Shown here piece by piece: positions 6,526-12,626 of a stretch of DNA of 12,626 nt. Position 1 is the stretch's first letter, and every line of letters begins with the position of its first letter. This stretch comes from Clostridium sp. CAG:510 (GTDB taxonomy: Bacteria > Bacillota > Clostridia > Lachnospirales > Lachnospiraceae). The translations under genes were made by a program, and so were the position numbers. Location of the stretch: the NCBI GenBank assembly GCA_000434615.1, contig FR880818.1:43088-55713 (forward strand), given 5' to 3'. The notes below the pieces were generated by a model. That model saw only the letters and a program-made list of their open reading frames with translations, was not told where the DNA came from and searched no databases.

Positions 6526-6867
6526 TTATTCTGCGGCACGCTGCTTTTCCAGCTCCGCTCTTTTCTTTCTCTCCTCGGTAATGTCATAGTATTTGTCCGT
6601 AATAATGCCGCGGGTTACCAGACTGTCATAGGTTGCCCTCTGTGCCTCCGTCATTTTCATTCCCACGGAGGAATTCAAATCCGTGATAACACAGCCGGTA
6701 TAGGCAATCAGCCAGAAAAGCGGAGAATCGTCCTTGGGAATCATCTCCCAAAGCTTCGCTTCCGGTATGCCGGTTACATTCATCAGTGTATGCAAATGTC
6801 CTTCCTTCATGGGAAGATAACCCCCGTCGGGAAGAATTACGCCTTCCTTAAAATCCGCACTTTCCAT
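6526..6867 (-). CDS. Hypothetical protein, 113 aa, first gene of carbamate kinase operon
   Basis: I do not recognise this protein. It has no signal peptide or membrane helix. The first part contains LPDGGYLPMKEGHLH and the middle is fairly hydrophobic (SPLFWLIAYTGCVI). The last 25 residues form a charged, probably helical tail (ITEERKKRAELEKQRAAE). The start ATG has GAGGTGA a few bases upstream, and the predicted promoter is about 80 bases further up. The 30-bp spacing to the carbamate kinase start points to cotranscription and a linked role, for example a small partner or regulator of the kinase, but nothing in the sequence proves that. Confidence 0.7.
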   Translation of the reverse strand: MESADFKEGVILPDGGYLPMKEGHLHTLMNVTGIPEAKLWEMIPKDDSPLFWLIAYTGCVITDLNSSVGMKMTEAQRATYDSLVTRGIITDKYYDITEERKKRAELEKQRAAE

Positions 6868-6945
6868 GCGTCACCTCTTTCTCATAAAAACATATTCGGG
6901 CATGACCTGCCCACCCTTTCCAAAACACGGAAAAAATATGTATTT

Positions 6946-6974
6946 ATCATAGCATATTTTTGCGTTTTCGGCAA
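6946..6974 (-). promoter_or_regulatory. Predicted sigma-A promoter of the 113-aa/carbamate kinase operon
   Basis: On the minus strand, -35 TTGCCG (6969-6974) and -10 TATGAT (6946-6951) are separated by the ideal 17 bases. The -10 is preceded by TGC. Transcription would start near 6939, leaving a leader of about 70 bases. The -35 abuts the T tract of the terminator of the previous gene, a compact arrangement that separates the two units. Confidence 0.65.
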
Positions 6975-6975
6975 T

Positions 6976-7004
6976 AAAAACAGGGCATCCGTTTCCGGAC
7001 GCCC
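6976..7004 (-). terminator. Rho-independent terminator of the surface protein gene
   Basis: On the minus strand GGGCGTCCG, loop GAAA, CGGATGCCC form a nine-pair stem (one G-U pair) with a stable GNRA-type tetraloop, followed by TGTTTTTATT. It lies about 40 bases after the stop codon of the surface protein gene and immediately before the next promoter. Confidence 0.85.
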
Positions 7005-7045
7005 CGTATTATCTTAACTGCATGCAAAAATGGGTAAATCTTATT

Positions 7046-7837
7046 TTATTTTGTTTCTTTCTTTTCCTTTTTAGCCAGAAATACCAGAACACAGGCACTT
7101 CCTGCTGCAAGCAGCACGTAAGGAAGTACATGGGTGGTATCGCCGGTGGAAGGATTGCCGTTCGTAAGCATGGAAGTATCAGAGGTAACGGTAATGGTGG
7201 TGCTGACGCTGCCTTCTACGAAATCCATGACAACCGTGTGGCTGCCGTCGGACAGGGTATCCAGATAGGATGCCGGAAGACCGATGGTAGCATAATAGGT
7301 CTCTGCATTGGCTTCTGCAGGTGCTGCCAGCTTTACCAGTGCCTCAATTGCATTGCTCTGGGAAGGTAATTCTGAAACAGCACTTTTAGCTCCTGTGGAA
7401 ACGATCGAACCGGATGTAGGTTCCGGTACATAGCTGGGATTTACAGGAGACTCGCTGGGTGTAGGCGCTTCACTGGGTTCAGGCGGTGCATAGCTGGGTA
7501 TAGCGGTGGTTGCTGCCGGTGTCGGGGTCTTGGTAGACGAAGGGGCCTGTGTTTCCGGTGCCGGAGTGACTACAGGTGCGGTTCCGCCGACTTCAATATC
7601 TATCTGTACAGGAGCTTTCTCTCCCATAAGATATACCCCATCCACGCGGATTGCCACAAAATGGTTCTTGGGAACGTCTACCTGAAATGTATACTCCTGG
7701 CCGGAGTTACGCAGGTAAATACCGTCCGCACCGGAGGTCAATGACACCGCTGCAGATGCCCATGTACCGCAAAGCAGGGTAAGGGCTGCTACGGATGCCA
7801 CCGTCCATGAAAATAACTTGGTTTTCTTTTTCTTCAT
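7046..7837 (-). CDS. Wall-anchored surface protein with Pro/Ser/Thr linker and NPSTG sorting motif
   Basis: A 263-residue exported protein. Residues 1-29 form a signal peptide (KKKKTK, hydrophobic core, ASA cleavage site). Residues 44-84 are beta-rich (YTFQVDVPKNHFVAIRVDG). Residues 88-146 are a Pro/Ser/Thr linker, and 147-178 may be helical. Residues 179-219 (IGLPASYLDTLSDGSHTVV...) resemble the second half of X2-like Ig modules, which have SYL.TLS.G.HT followed by a beta hairpin. NPSTG at 228-232, a hydrophobic helix (237-255) and a KKEKKETK tail form a sortase signal with Asn in place of Leu. The function is unknown; it is presumably displayed on the cell wall. It has a ribosome site (AAAGGGA), its own candidate promoter and a strong terminator, so it is monocistronic, between the glycosyltransferase operon and the carbamate kinase operon. 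Confidence 0.8.
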   Translation of the reverse strand: MKKKKTKLFSWTVASVAALTLLCGTWASAAVSLTSGADGIYLRNSGQEYTFQVDVPKNHFVAIRVDGVYLMGEKAPVQIDIEVGGTAPVVTPAPETQAPSSTKTPTPAATTAIPSYAPPEPSEAPTPSESPVNPSYVPEPTSGSIVSTGAKSAVSELPSQSNAIEALVKLAAPAEANAETYYATIGLPASYLDTLSDGSHTVVMDFVEGSVSTTITVTSDTSMLTNGNPSTGDTTHVLPYVLLAAGSACVLVFLAKKEKKETK

Positions 7838-7853
7838 TGTTTTCCCTTTCTGA

Positions 7854-7871
7854 AAGTATATTTCTATACTT
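7854..7871. promoter_or_regulatory. Inverted repeat in the leader of the surface protein gene
   Basis: AAGTATA (7854-7860), TTTC, TATACTT (7865-7871) give a perfect seven-pair stem with a four-base loop, 17 bases before the start codon and just before the ribosome binding site. It could be a leader hairpin or a protein site. AT-rich pairs make the RNA stem weak. Confidence 0.35.
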
Positions 7872-7877
7872 CCTCAC

Positions 7878-7905
7878 ACAATAAATATATTTGCATGCAT
7901 GTAAA
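7878..7905 (-). promoter_or_regulatory. Candidate promoter of the surface protein gene
   Basis: On the minus strand, -35 TTTACA (7900-7905) and a mediocre -10 TATTGT (7878-7883) are 16 bases apart. The octamer TGCATGCA (7892-7899) occupies the spacer next to the -35 and might be an operator. An alternative -10, TATACT at 7855-7860, would leave almost no leader, so it is less likely. A weak AT-rich inverted repeat TAAAAC/GTTTTA at 7902-7917 overlaps the stop codon of the preceding glycosyltransferase gene. Confidence 0.35.
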
Positions 7906-7914
7906 ACCTTAGTT

Positions 7915-9384
7915 TTATCCATACATCAGACAGGAACTTATGGCAAAGCCGATGCTCCAAAGCCCGGCCAGCCGTTGTACCGCCTCCGTATGTCCATTAT
8001 GAAATGCTTCCCACCGGCCGAACAGCACGGCAACCGGAACCGGCAGAAACAACATATAGCGGAAATCCATGCTGCATCCGAAAGGATACCGCAGGTAAAA
8101 AAACACCGTGCCCATCCAGAGAATTCCCGCCGCCAGAAGGCAGAAATTTCTTTCCCTGTCTTTTTCTTTCCATTTTATGTAATGCACCATGGCACAGATA
8201 CAAAAAAGCGCCTGTACGACGTTAAAAAACAACAGCATTGCGGGTATCCAGCCATAGCAGGTAAACTGAAATTCTCCGAACAGGGAAGACTTCAGGGCAT
8301 ACACGGGAAGATTGTAATCTGTCCATACATTGGCATAGGGAGTTGTAAACAGGTTCCTGATATCCCAGAGAAACAATCTCTGCCAAACCGACCGGTCCCC
8401 CGTATACAACGCACTGTCCCTGGACATTTCCAACACATACGTGAGCGGTTGTCTGAAAAGAAGATAATTCCGCAGACTGTACCAGAGTCCCAGCGGCAGA
8501 CTGATTGCGCCAAAGACCGCATATTTTAGTAAAAGTCCCTTCCATGTTCCGGTTTTGCATGCCATAAAGAAACTCCTCGCAAAAACCACCGCCGTAAACA
8601 CTGCCAGTGTTGCCATGGATATCTTGGTCATCATGCCAAGTCCGTAGATAACCGCCAGAAGCAACGTATTTTTCCAGTTCTTTTCCTTTTCCCATTTCAG
8701 GGTAAAAAGAAATGCCAGAAGCATGAACATTCCGCAAAGAGCATCCGGTCCCAGCCTTCCTCCGCTCAGAAAATAAACCGGCAAAAAGGAGACAAGGAGC
8801 AAAGCCCGGTACAGACCCTTTCCCGAAAGTCCGCATTCCCTGAAAATGGCACAGGCAATCAGCAGACTGAAGCAGGACGCGGTACAGGAAACCGTCCTGG
8901 CCGCATCCACCAGATAATACGCTTCCGAACAGCTGAGAAGTCCGTTTTGCAGCTTTGAAAAAAAGGCTCCCGCAAAATAGTACAAGGGCTGCTGGTAAAA
9001 CTGCAGATAATTATCCGGGGGAAGCATCCCCTGCATGGCAAGGAGCAGATAAGAAGCATGCCCTCCCGACGACAGGTCAATTCCCCACAAATCATGGGAG
9101 CGGACGGTAAGCGGTGTATAAAGCAGGTAAACCACGCGCATGAAAATTCCCATGGAAAGAATAAGACCTGTAATCTGTTCTTCCGTGTAGGTATTCTTTT
9201 CCTTTTTCCGCAGGCAGTCCCGCAGCAGAATAACCACACCCGAAATTTGAAACAAAAGGTTGGCATACCGCACATACCGGACGGTTCCTTGTTCCAACCG
9301 CAAAACCCTGCTTATAAGATAAGAAAGCAGGACAAAAAGCAGGACACCTGTATAAAGCAAAGCTTTTTTGAAAGATGTTTTCAT
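7915..9384 (-). CDS. GT-C fold membrane glycosyltransferase (PMT/ArnT-like)
   Basis: A 489-residue integral membrane protein with about ten to twelve hydrophobic helices. GT-C enzymes move a sugar from a polyprenyl-phosphate donor to an acceptor on the outer side of the membrane. After the second or third helix a long outer loop carries RSHDLWGID (His97-Asp98), SSGGHASYL and QFYQQPLYYF. These fit the acidic-residue and H/Q-x-P-L-x-Y pattern of the GT39/ArnT superfamily. Later segments include GGRLGPDAL and GLGMMTKIS. The acceptor and sugar are unknown. A TTG start seven codons upstream is open, but the ATG at 9384 has a superb ribosome site, AGGAGGGAGG, which overlaps the TAG stop of the preceding gene. 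Only 13 bp separate the two genes, so translation is probably coupled. It is the last gene of the operon. Confidence 0.78.
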   Translation of the reverse strand: MKTSFKKALLYTGVLLFVLLSYLISRVLRLEQGTVRYVRYANLLFQISGVVILLRDCLRKKEKNTYTEEQITGLILSMGIFMRVVYLLYTPLTVRSHDLWGIDLSSGGHASYLLLAMQGMLPPDNYLQFYQQPLYYFAGAFFSKLQNGLLSCSEAYYLVDAARTVSCTASCFSLLIACAIFRECGLSGKGLYRALLLVSFLPVYFLSGGRLGPDALCGMFMLLAFLFTLKWEKEKNWKNTLLLAVIYGLGMMTKISMATLAVFTAVVFARSFFMACKTGTWKGLLLKYAVFGAISLPLGLWYSLRNYLLFRQPLTYVLEMSRDSALYTGDRSVWQRLFLWDIRNLFTTPYANVWTDYNLPVYALKSSLFGEFQFTCYGWIPAMLLFFNVVQALFCICAMVHYIKWKEKDRERNFCLLAAGILWMGTVFFYLRYPFGCSMDFRYMLFLPVPVAVLFGRWEAFHNGHTEAVQRLAGLWSIGFAISSCLMYG

Positions 9385-9389
9385 AGCGT

Positions 9390-9399
9390 CCTCCCTCCT
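9390..9399 (-). promoter_or_regulatory. Ribosome binding site overlapping the upstream stop codon
   Basis: On the minus strand AGGAGGGAGG begins within the TAG stop of the large glycosyltransferase gene (9398-9400) and ends 5 bases before the ATG at 9384. It decides the start of the downstream gene against the open TTG codon at 9405 and implies translational coupling. Confidence 0.75.
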
Positions 9400-11833
9400 A
9401 AGCAATATTCCAGTCAGCCAGCACTTCCAGTACCTGATTTACAAAATCCACACGGATGCTCTGCCCCGTAAGCACCGGATAATACAGAACATACAGTGCA
9501 ATGCTGATGCCCGAAAGAACCAGTATGTTTCTTTTTCTGTGCCTGCTTACGGATACGGAGTTTCCAATCATCGGTACTAAAATAAGCGAACTGATAAAAT
9601 ACTGGTAAACAAAAACCGTCCGGTGTACGAAAAGCCATGGCAGAAGCATGGACGCATAGGCAATGATTAAAAACAGCGCCCTGCGGCAGTGTTTTCTTTT
9701 CCACAGATAAAACTGGTGAAGCAGTGCGATAAGCCCGCCTACGGCAAGCAGCGGATTTAAGAAGGTCATTACCACGCTGACGGTGCCGTCCGCAAAATAC
9801 ACCCTGCTGTCGGCAAGCGGTTTGCTTCCGTAGAGCCACTGATACCATTCCGAGGAATACGGATGGTCAAACACGCAGCTGCTGTGATAACTAAGCATCA
9901 GCGCGGCATTGGCAATCATATGCCCGAAAAGTCCCTTGTCCGGATAAGCCTTTACAAAGGGCAGGTAGGAAAGTGTGTAAATGCCAAAAGGTATAACGAT
10001 AAAACAAAGCACACACCACAGACCTGTTTTCACAAGGAAACTCCTGTGTTCCTTTATTCCCTTTATCCCTCCGATGTGTTCAAGCAGAAACCAGAAAAAC
10101 AAAACAGCAATACCTGCTGCCGCATACACTCCCGTCCACTTGATGGCAACGGCAAGTCCCATGGAAATACCTCCGGAAAGAAGCCAGAGTCTCTGCTGCC
10201 ACATCGGTTTGTTTTCTGAAAGCGCCTGTGTGTAGCCGTACATGCAAAAAAACATGAGCATCGAAAAGAACGCAACCAGAATATCAATGGTGGCAATCCG
10301 AGACAATGTCGTATTCATAAATGCTGTCCCTGAAAGTACCGCCGAAAGACAGGCGATGTCCGTCCTGCAAAATATTTTCCGGGCAAACAGGTACATAAGC
10401 GGGACTAACAGTGTTCCAAACAGGGCACACATAAAACGCCAGCCGAAGGGATTCATGCCAAACAGGGCAATTCCTATGGAAATAATGCTTTTTCCCAGAG
10501 GCGGGTGCGTGTTTTCATAGATGGAAAGCCCGTGCAGGAATTCATAAGCCGTCCTGCCGTGGTATACTTCATCAAACATGGTTTCATCATAATAAGTCGG
10601 TTCCCTGATAAACAATTCCTGTTCATCAAAAAGCTGCGGATAATCCGCCGCATTGGCGGGAAGAACCGGCTCTCCCGCATCATCCAGACAGACGATTTCC
10701 ATAATCTGTGCCTTATCCTCCATGAGAACCATTCCCAGGGAAGATACCGTCCGGTCAATCTCTACGTTATTCCAGCAAAACGCACTCTCCACCGAGTACC
10801 GGCTCTTTACAATTTCCCAGGTATCGGTACTCCTGTCATATACCGAAAACGAAATTTCCCGCTTTCCCTTATAGCCCAGATAAACGGAAATTCCGGAAAT
10901 CGGCTGTTCTCCGTCAAATTGCAGGACAATTTCATTTTCTCCCACTTCCCCCACCTTTATGGTTTCAAAGGTTTCCGGGGTATGCAGGCTGCCCAGCCGG
11001 TAAAAGATACAGATGCCGAAAATCAGGGTAAACGCCGCCATGCAGAAAAAATCCCTTGCCGTAAGGCGGCTGTTTGCAGCTGCATATGTCTGTGTAAGCG
11101 CTGCCGCCGATTGTTCCCGCCCGCCGTCACTGACATCCTGGATTGCAGGTTCCACTGCTGCGGCAGGCAGTGTCACTGCCGTATCGGGTTGTCCCGCTGC
11201 CGCAGCAGTCTGTGTGGTTGCCGCAGCGGGCTGCTCCTCCGCATCCGGGGCGCCAAGCGCCCGCACCAGCGCCGTCACAACCGCCATTCCCATAAGACAT
11301 ACCGAAAAAATATATGCCACCGGGATATTTTCCACATTTCCCACATCCCTGCCGTGCTGCAAAAAAATCTGCGTGGCAATATTCCAGAGGAAGAGTCCGG
11401 CACCGCCGTATAGATACTCCGGCAAAAAAGCCTCCCTTCCGATGTTCTTTTTCTGAAGCAGTCTGTCCGCCATGCAAAGCACCGTCAGTACAAACATGGT
11501 CAGGTACATGGCTTTCAGATTGCCGGAAAGAATAAAGCAGGAAATTCCCGGCTGAAACAGATAAAACGCAAGCGCCCTTTTCTGTGCAGACGCTGTCCGT
11601 CTGCGGCTGATATAAAAATACAGGAGTCCTAAAATCATCCATTCCGTTGACAGACAAAGCAGGTTCCGGCTGCTTCTTGTCTGTAACATAAAAAGCGGAA
11701 CTATCCGGGTAGCTATGTAAAACAGCAGAATTTCTCCCCGGGAAAATTCCACCGGTCCTTTTTTCTTGCAGGTCAGGTAAGTAACCCAGAACAGGACGCA
11801 AAATACAATTACCGCAATAAAACATGAAAGCAT
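9398..11833 (-). CDS. Protein O-mannosyltransferase-like GT39 enzyme with extra N-terminal and discoidin-like domains
   Basis: An 811-residue membrane protein. The C-terminal 550 residues look like bacterial PMT enzymes, which transfer mannose from polyprenyl-phosphate-mannose to Ser/Thr of exported proteins: FDEVYHGRTAYEFL (Asp421-Glu422), THPPLGKSII (443-450), SMGLAVAIKWTGVY and YHSSCVFDHPYSS..W. Residues 1-190 are an extra hydrophobic region with about six helices and no recognised family. Residues 195-255 are an Ala/Gln/Thr linker. A helix (about 262-280) follows, then a beta-rich segment (about 290-393, with ISGISVYLGYKGKREISFSVYD) resembling a discoidin sandwich, placed in the outer loop before the catalytic Asp-Glu. 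The start is ambiguous: GTG at 11851 overlaps the upstream stop (GTGA) but has its ribosome site too close; ATG at 11833 has AGGG about 11 bases away and is preferred. Mannose specificity is inferred, not shown. Confidence 0.8.
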   Translation of the reverse strand: MLSCFIAVIVFCVLFWVTYLTCKKKGPVEFSRGEILLFYIATRIVPLFMLQTRSSRNLLCLSTEWMILGLLYFYISRRRTASAQKRALAFYLFQPGISCFILSGNLKAMYLTMFVLTVLCMADRLLQKKNIGREAFLPEYLYGGAGLFLWNIATQIFLQHGRDVGNVENIPVAYIFSVCLMGMAVVTALVRALGAPDAEEQPAAATTQTAAAAGQPDTAVTLPAAAVEPAIQDVSDGGREQSAAALTQTYAAANSRLTARDFFCMAAFTLIFGICIFYRLGSLHTPETFETIKVGEVGENEIVLQFDGEQPISGISVYLGYKGKREISFSVYDRSTDTWEIVKSRYSVESAFCWNNVEIDRTVSSLGMVLMEDKAQIMEIVCLDDAGEPVLPANAADYPQLFDEQELFIREPTYYDETMFDEVYHGRTAYEFLHGLSIYENTHPPLGKSIISIGIALFGMNPFGWRFMCALFGTLLVPLMYLFARKIFCRTDIACLSAVLSGTAFMNTTLSRIATIDILVAFFSMLMFFCMYGYTQALSENKPMWQQRLWLLSGGISMGLAVAIKWTGVYAAAGIAVLFFWFLLEHIGGIKGIKEHRSFLVKTGLWCVLCFIVIPFGIYTLSYLPFVKAYPDKGLFGHMIANAALMLSYHSSCVFDHPYSSEWYQWLYGSKPLADSRVYFADGTVSVVMTFLNPLLAVGGLIALLHQFYLWKRKHCRRALFLIIAYASMLLPWLFVHRTVFVYQYFISSLILVPMIGNSVSVSRHRKRNILVLSGISIALYVLYYPVLTGQSIRVDFVNQVLEVLADWNIA

Positions 11834-11847
11834 ATTCTTACTTTCCC

Positions 11848-12626
11848 TCACCCTTCTTCATGGTATTCCTTCTCTGTATTGACCTGCCATATGGCCTTTC
11901 TGTCCTTCTTTTCATCGAACAGACAATCCACCGCCGTCATGGCCGTCAGCACGGAATGGTCCATATTGTTGTACCGGTGCTGTCCGTTTCTGCCGATGCA
12001 GTAAAGATTTCCGATGCCGTCCAGCCACCGGCGCAGCTTAGGCATTTCCGCATACGTGTCAAAATATGCGGGATATGCCTTTTTCACCTTTTCACAATGG
12101 AACAGACGAACCTTTGCACCGGAAGAAAGAATGCCCATCTGTATCAGTTCTTTTCTGCCGAAATTCCGCCATTCTTCCGGGGACATGTTCCACATAGCGT
12201 CCCCTTCTTCGCAGAAATACTCCAGCCCCAGAAAGACGGTGTTCTCCGCATCCTTTACCAGATAGGGCGACCAGTTGTTAAATATCTGTATGCGGCCCAT
12301 TTTTACCGCCCGCTCCTGCACATAAATCCAACAGTCCGGAAGCAATGCCGTTTTCCTCTTTTTACCGAAATTCTTTTTCCCATAAGATACCTTTTTTACG
12401 GATGCCTTATCCACCAAAAGCCCGACCGTCACAAAATCCCGGTAAGGCAGTCCGGAAGCAATTTTTCCAATCCTTTCGGGCACATCGTTCATGGCTGCCA
12501 CCAGATCCTTTACCGCCATACCGGAAAAAACGGTGTCCGGCTCCAGGTACTTTGTTTCCCCGTTCTGCTCATAGGAAACCCTGCTTATTCTGGCTACGTC
12601 CATATAATGGTGTAAATTACAATTAA
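11848..12626 (-). CDS. FAD-dependent oxidoreductase, UDP-galactopyranose mutase/amine oxidase-like (5' end cut by window edge)
   Basis: The frame is open to the right edge, so only the C-terminal 258 residues are visible. The ATG at 12603 is probably internal, since upstream codons remain open and the N-terminal FAD-binding GxGxxG fold is missing. Visible features fit the NAD(P)/FAD-dependent oxidoreductases found in glycan clusters: YLEPDTVFSGMAVKDLV (normally a D.vfS.mP.kdL segment), GLPYRDFVTVGLLVD, and the C-terminal flavin-contacting GNLYCIGRNGQHRYNNMDHSV. Such proteins act on nucleotide- or lipid-linked sugars or on prenyl substrates; the reaction here is unknown. The MP-to-MA change in the central motif is mild and may be natural variation. 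Its stop overlaps or lies 14 bp before the start of the PMT-like gene, so the three genes form one operon whose promoter lies outside the window. Confidence 0.75.
   Translation of the reverse strand, partial: NCNLHHYMDVARISRVSYEQNGETKYLEPDTVFSGMAVKDLVAAMNDVPERIGKIASGLPYRDFVTVGLLVDKASVKKVSYGKKNFGKKRKTALLPDCWIYVQERAVKMGRIQIFNNWSPYLVKDAENTVFLGLEYFCEEGDAMWNMSPEEWRNFGRKELIQMGILSSGAKVRLFHCEKVKKAYPAYFDTYAEMPKLRRWLDGIGNLYCIGRNGQHRYNNMDHSVLTAMTAVDCLFDEKKDRKAIWQVNTEKEYHEEG

Noticed and set aside
7902..7917. TAAAAC/GTTTTA inverted repeat as the terminator of the glycosyltransferase operon
   Set aside because: The stem is six mostly A-T pairs overlapping the stop codon and is not followed by a T tract, so it is too weak to call.
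10505..11413. A 302-residue plus-strand open frame inside the PMT-like gene
   Set aside because: It is antisense to a gene with clear GT39 motifs, and its translation is rich in Arg, His and Cys with no family resemblance.
12603..12626. ATG at 12603 as the true start of the oxidoreductase
   Set aside because: No ribosome site precedes it, the upstream codons are open to the window edge, and the FAD-binding N-terminal fold would be missing.

Overview
The window looks like chromosome of a Gram-positive Clostridia member, most likely a gut Lachnospiraceae. This is an inference. The supporting signs are strong GGAGG-type ribosome binding sites, a sortase-type surface protein ending in an NPxTG motif, a DUF4867-family protein beside sugar-catabolism genes, a clostridial-style EPSP synthase and a bacterial protein-mannosyltransferase-like GT-C enzyme. 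No rRNA, tRNA, CRISPR array, insertion sequence or phage gene was seen.

Layout. (1) Positions 1-3362, minus strand: a pentose/deoxysugar catabolic operon read in the order xylulokinase-family FGGY kinase, DUF4867 protein, L-fucose isomerase-family protein (cut by the left edge). The two gaps inside it are unusual. One holds a 38-bp tandem repeat that starts at the kinase stop codon. The other holds a run of four hairpins between two copies of the same Shine-Dalgarno block. (2) Positions 3363-3557: a divergent promoter region with two inverted repeats. (3) Positions 3558-4970, plus strand: aroA (EPSP synthase) with a repeat-encoded Ser/Ala/His insertion. (4) Positions 4971-5559: no gene; a 63-bp tandem repeat array of almost eight units, each able to fold as a hairpin, then a bidirectional terminator. 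(5) Positions 5560-6867, minus strand: a two-gene operon of an unknown 113-aa protein and a variant carbamate kinase, with its own promoter. (6) Positions 7046-7837, minus strand: a signal-peptide protein with a Pro/Ser/Thr-rich linker and an NPSTG wall-anchor tail. (7) Positions 7915-12626, minus strand: a tightly coupled operon of an FAD-dependent oxidoreductase (5' end off the window), a large PMT-like GT-C glycosyltransferase with extra domains, and a second GT-C membrane protein.

How the genes fit together. The isomerase and kinase should convert an aldose to a ketose and then to a ketose phosphate; the DUF4867 protein is probably an accessory of that route. AroA belongs to the shikimate pathway and stands apart from other aro genes here. 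The two GT-C enzymes and the oxidoreductase suggest assembly or transfer of a lipid-linked sugar at the outer face of the membrane. The neighbouring wall-anchored protein, with its Ser/Thr/Pro-rich linker, is a plausible but untested acceptor. The features most worth checking are the hairpin repeat array, the structured leader before the isomerase gene, the insertion in AroA, the split beta-domain of the surface protein and the active-site changes in the carbamate kinase.
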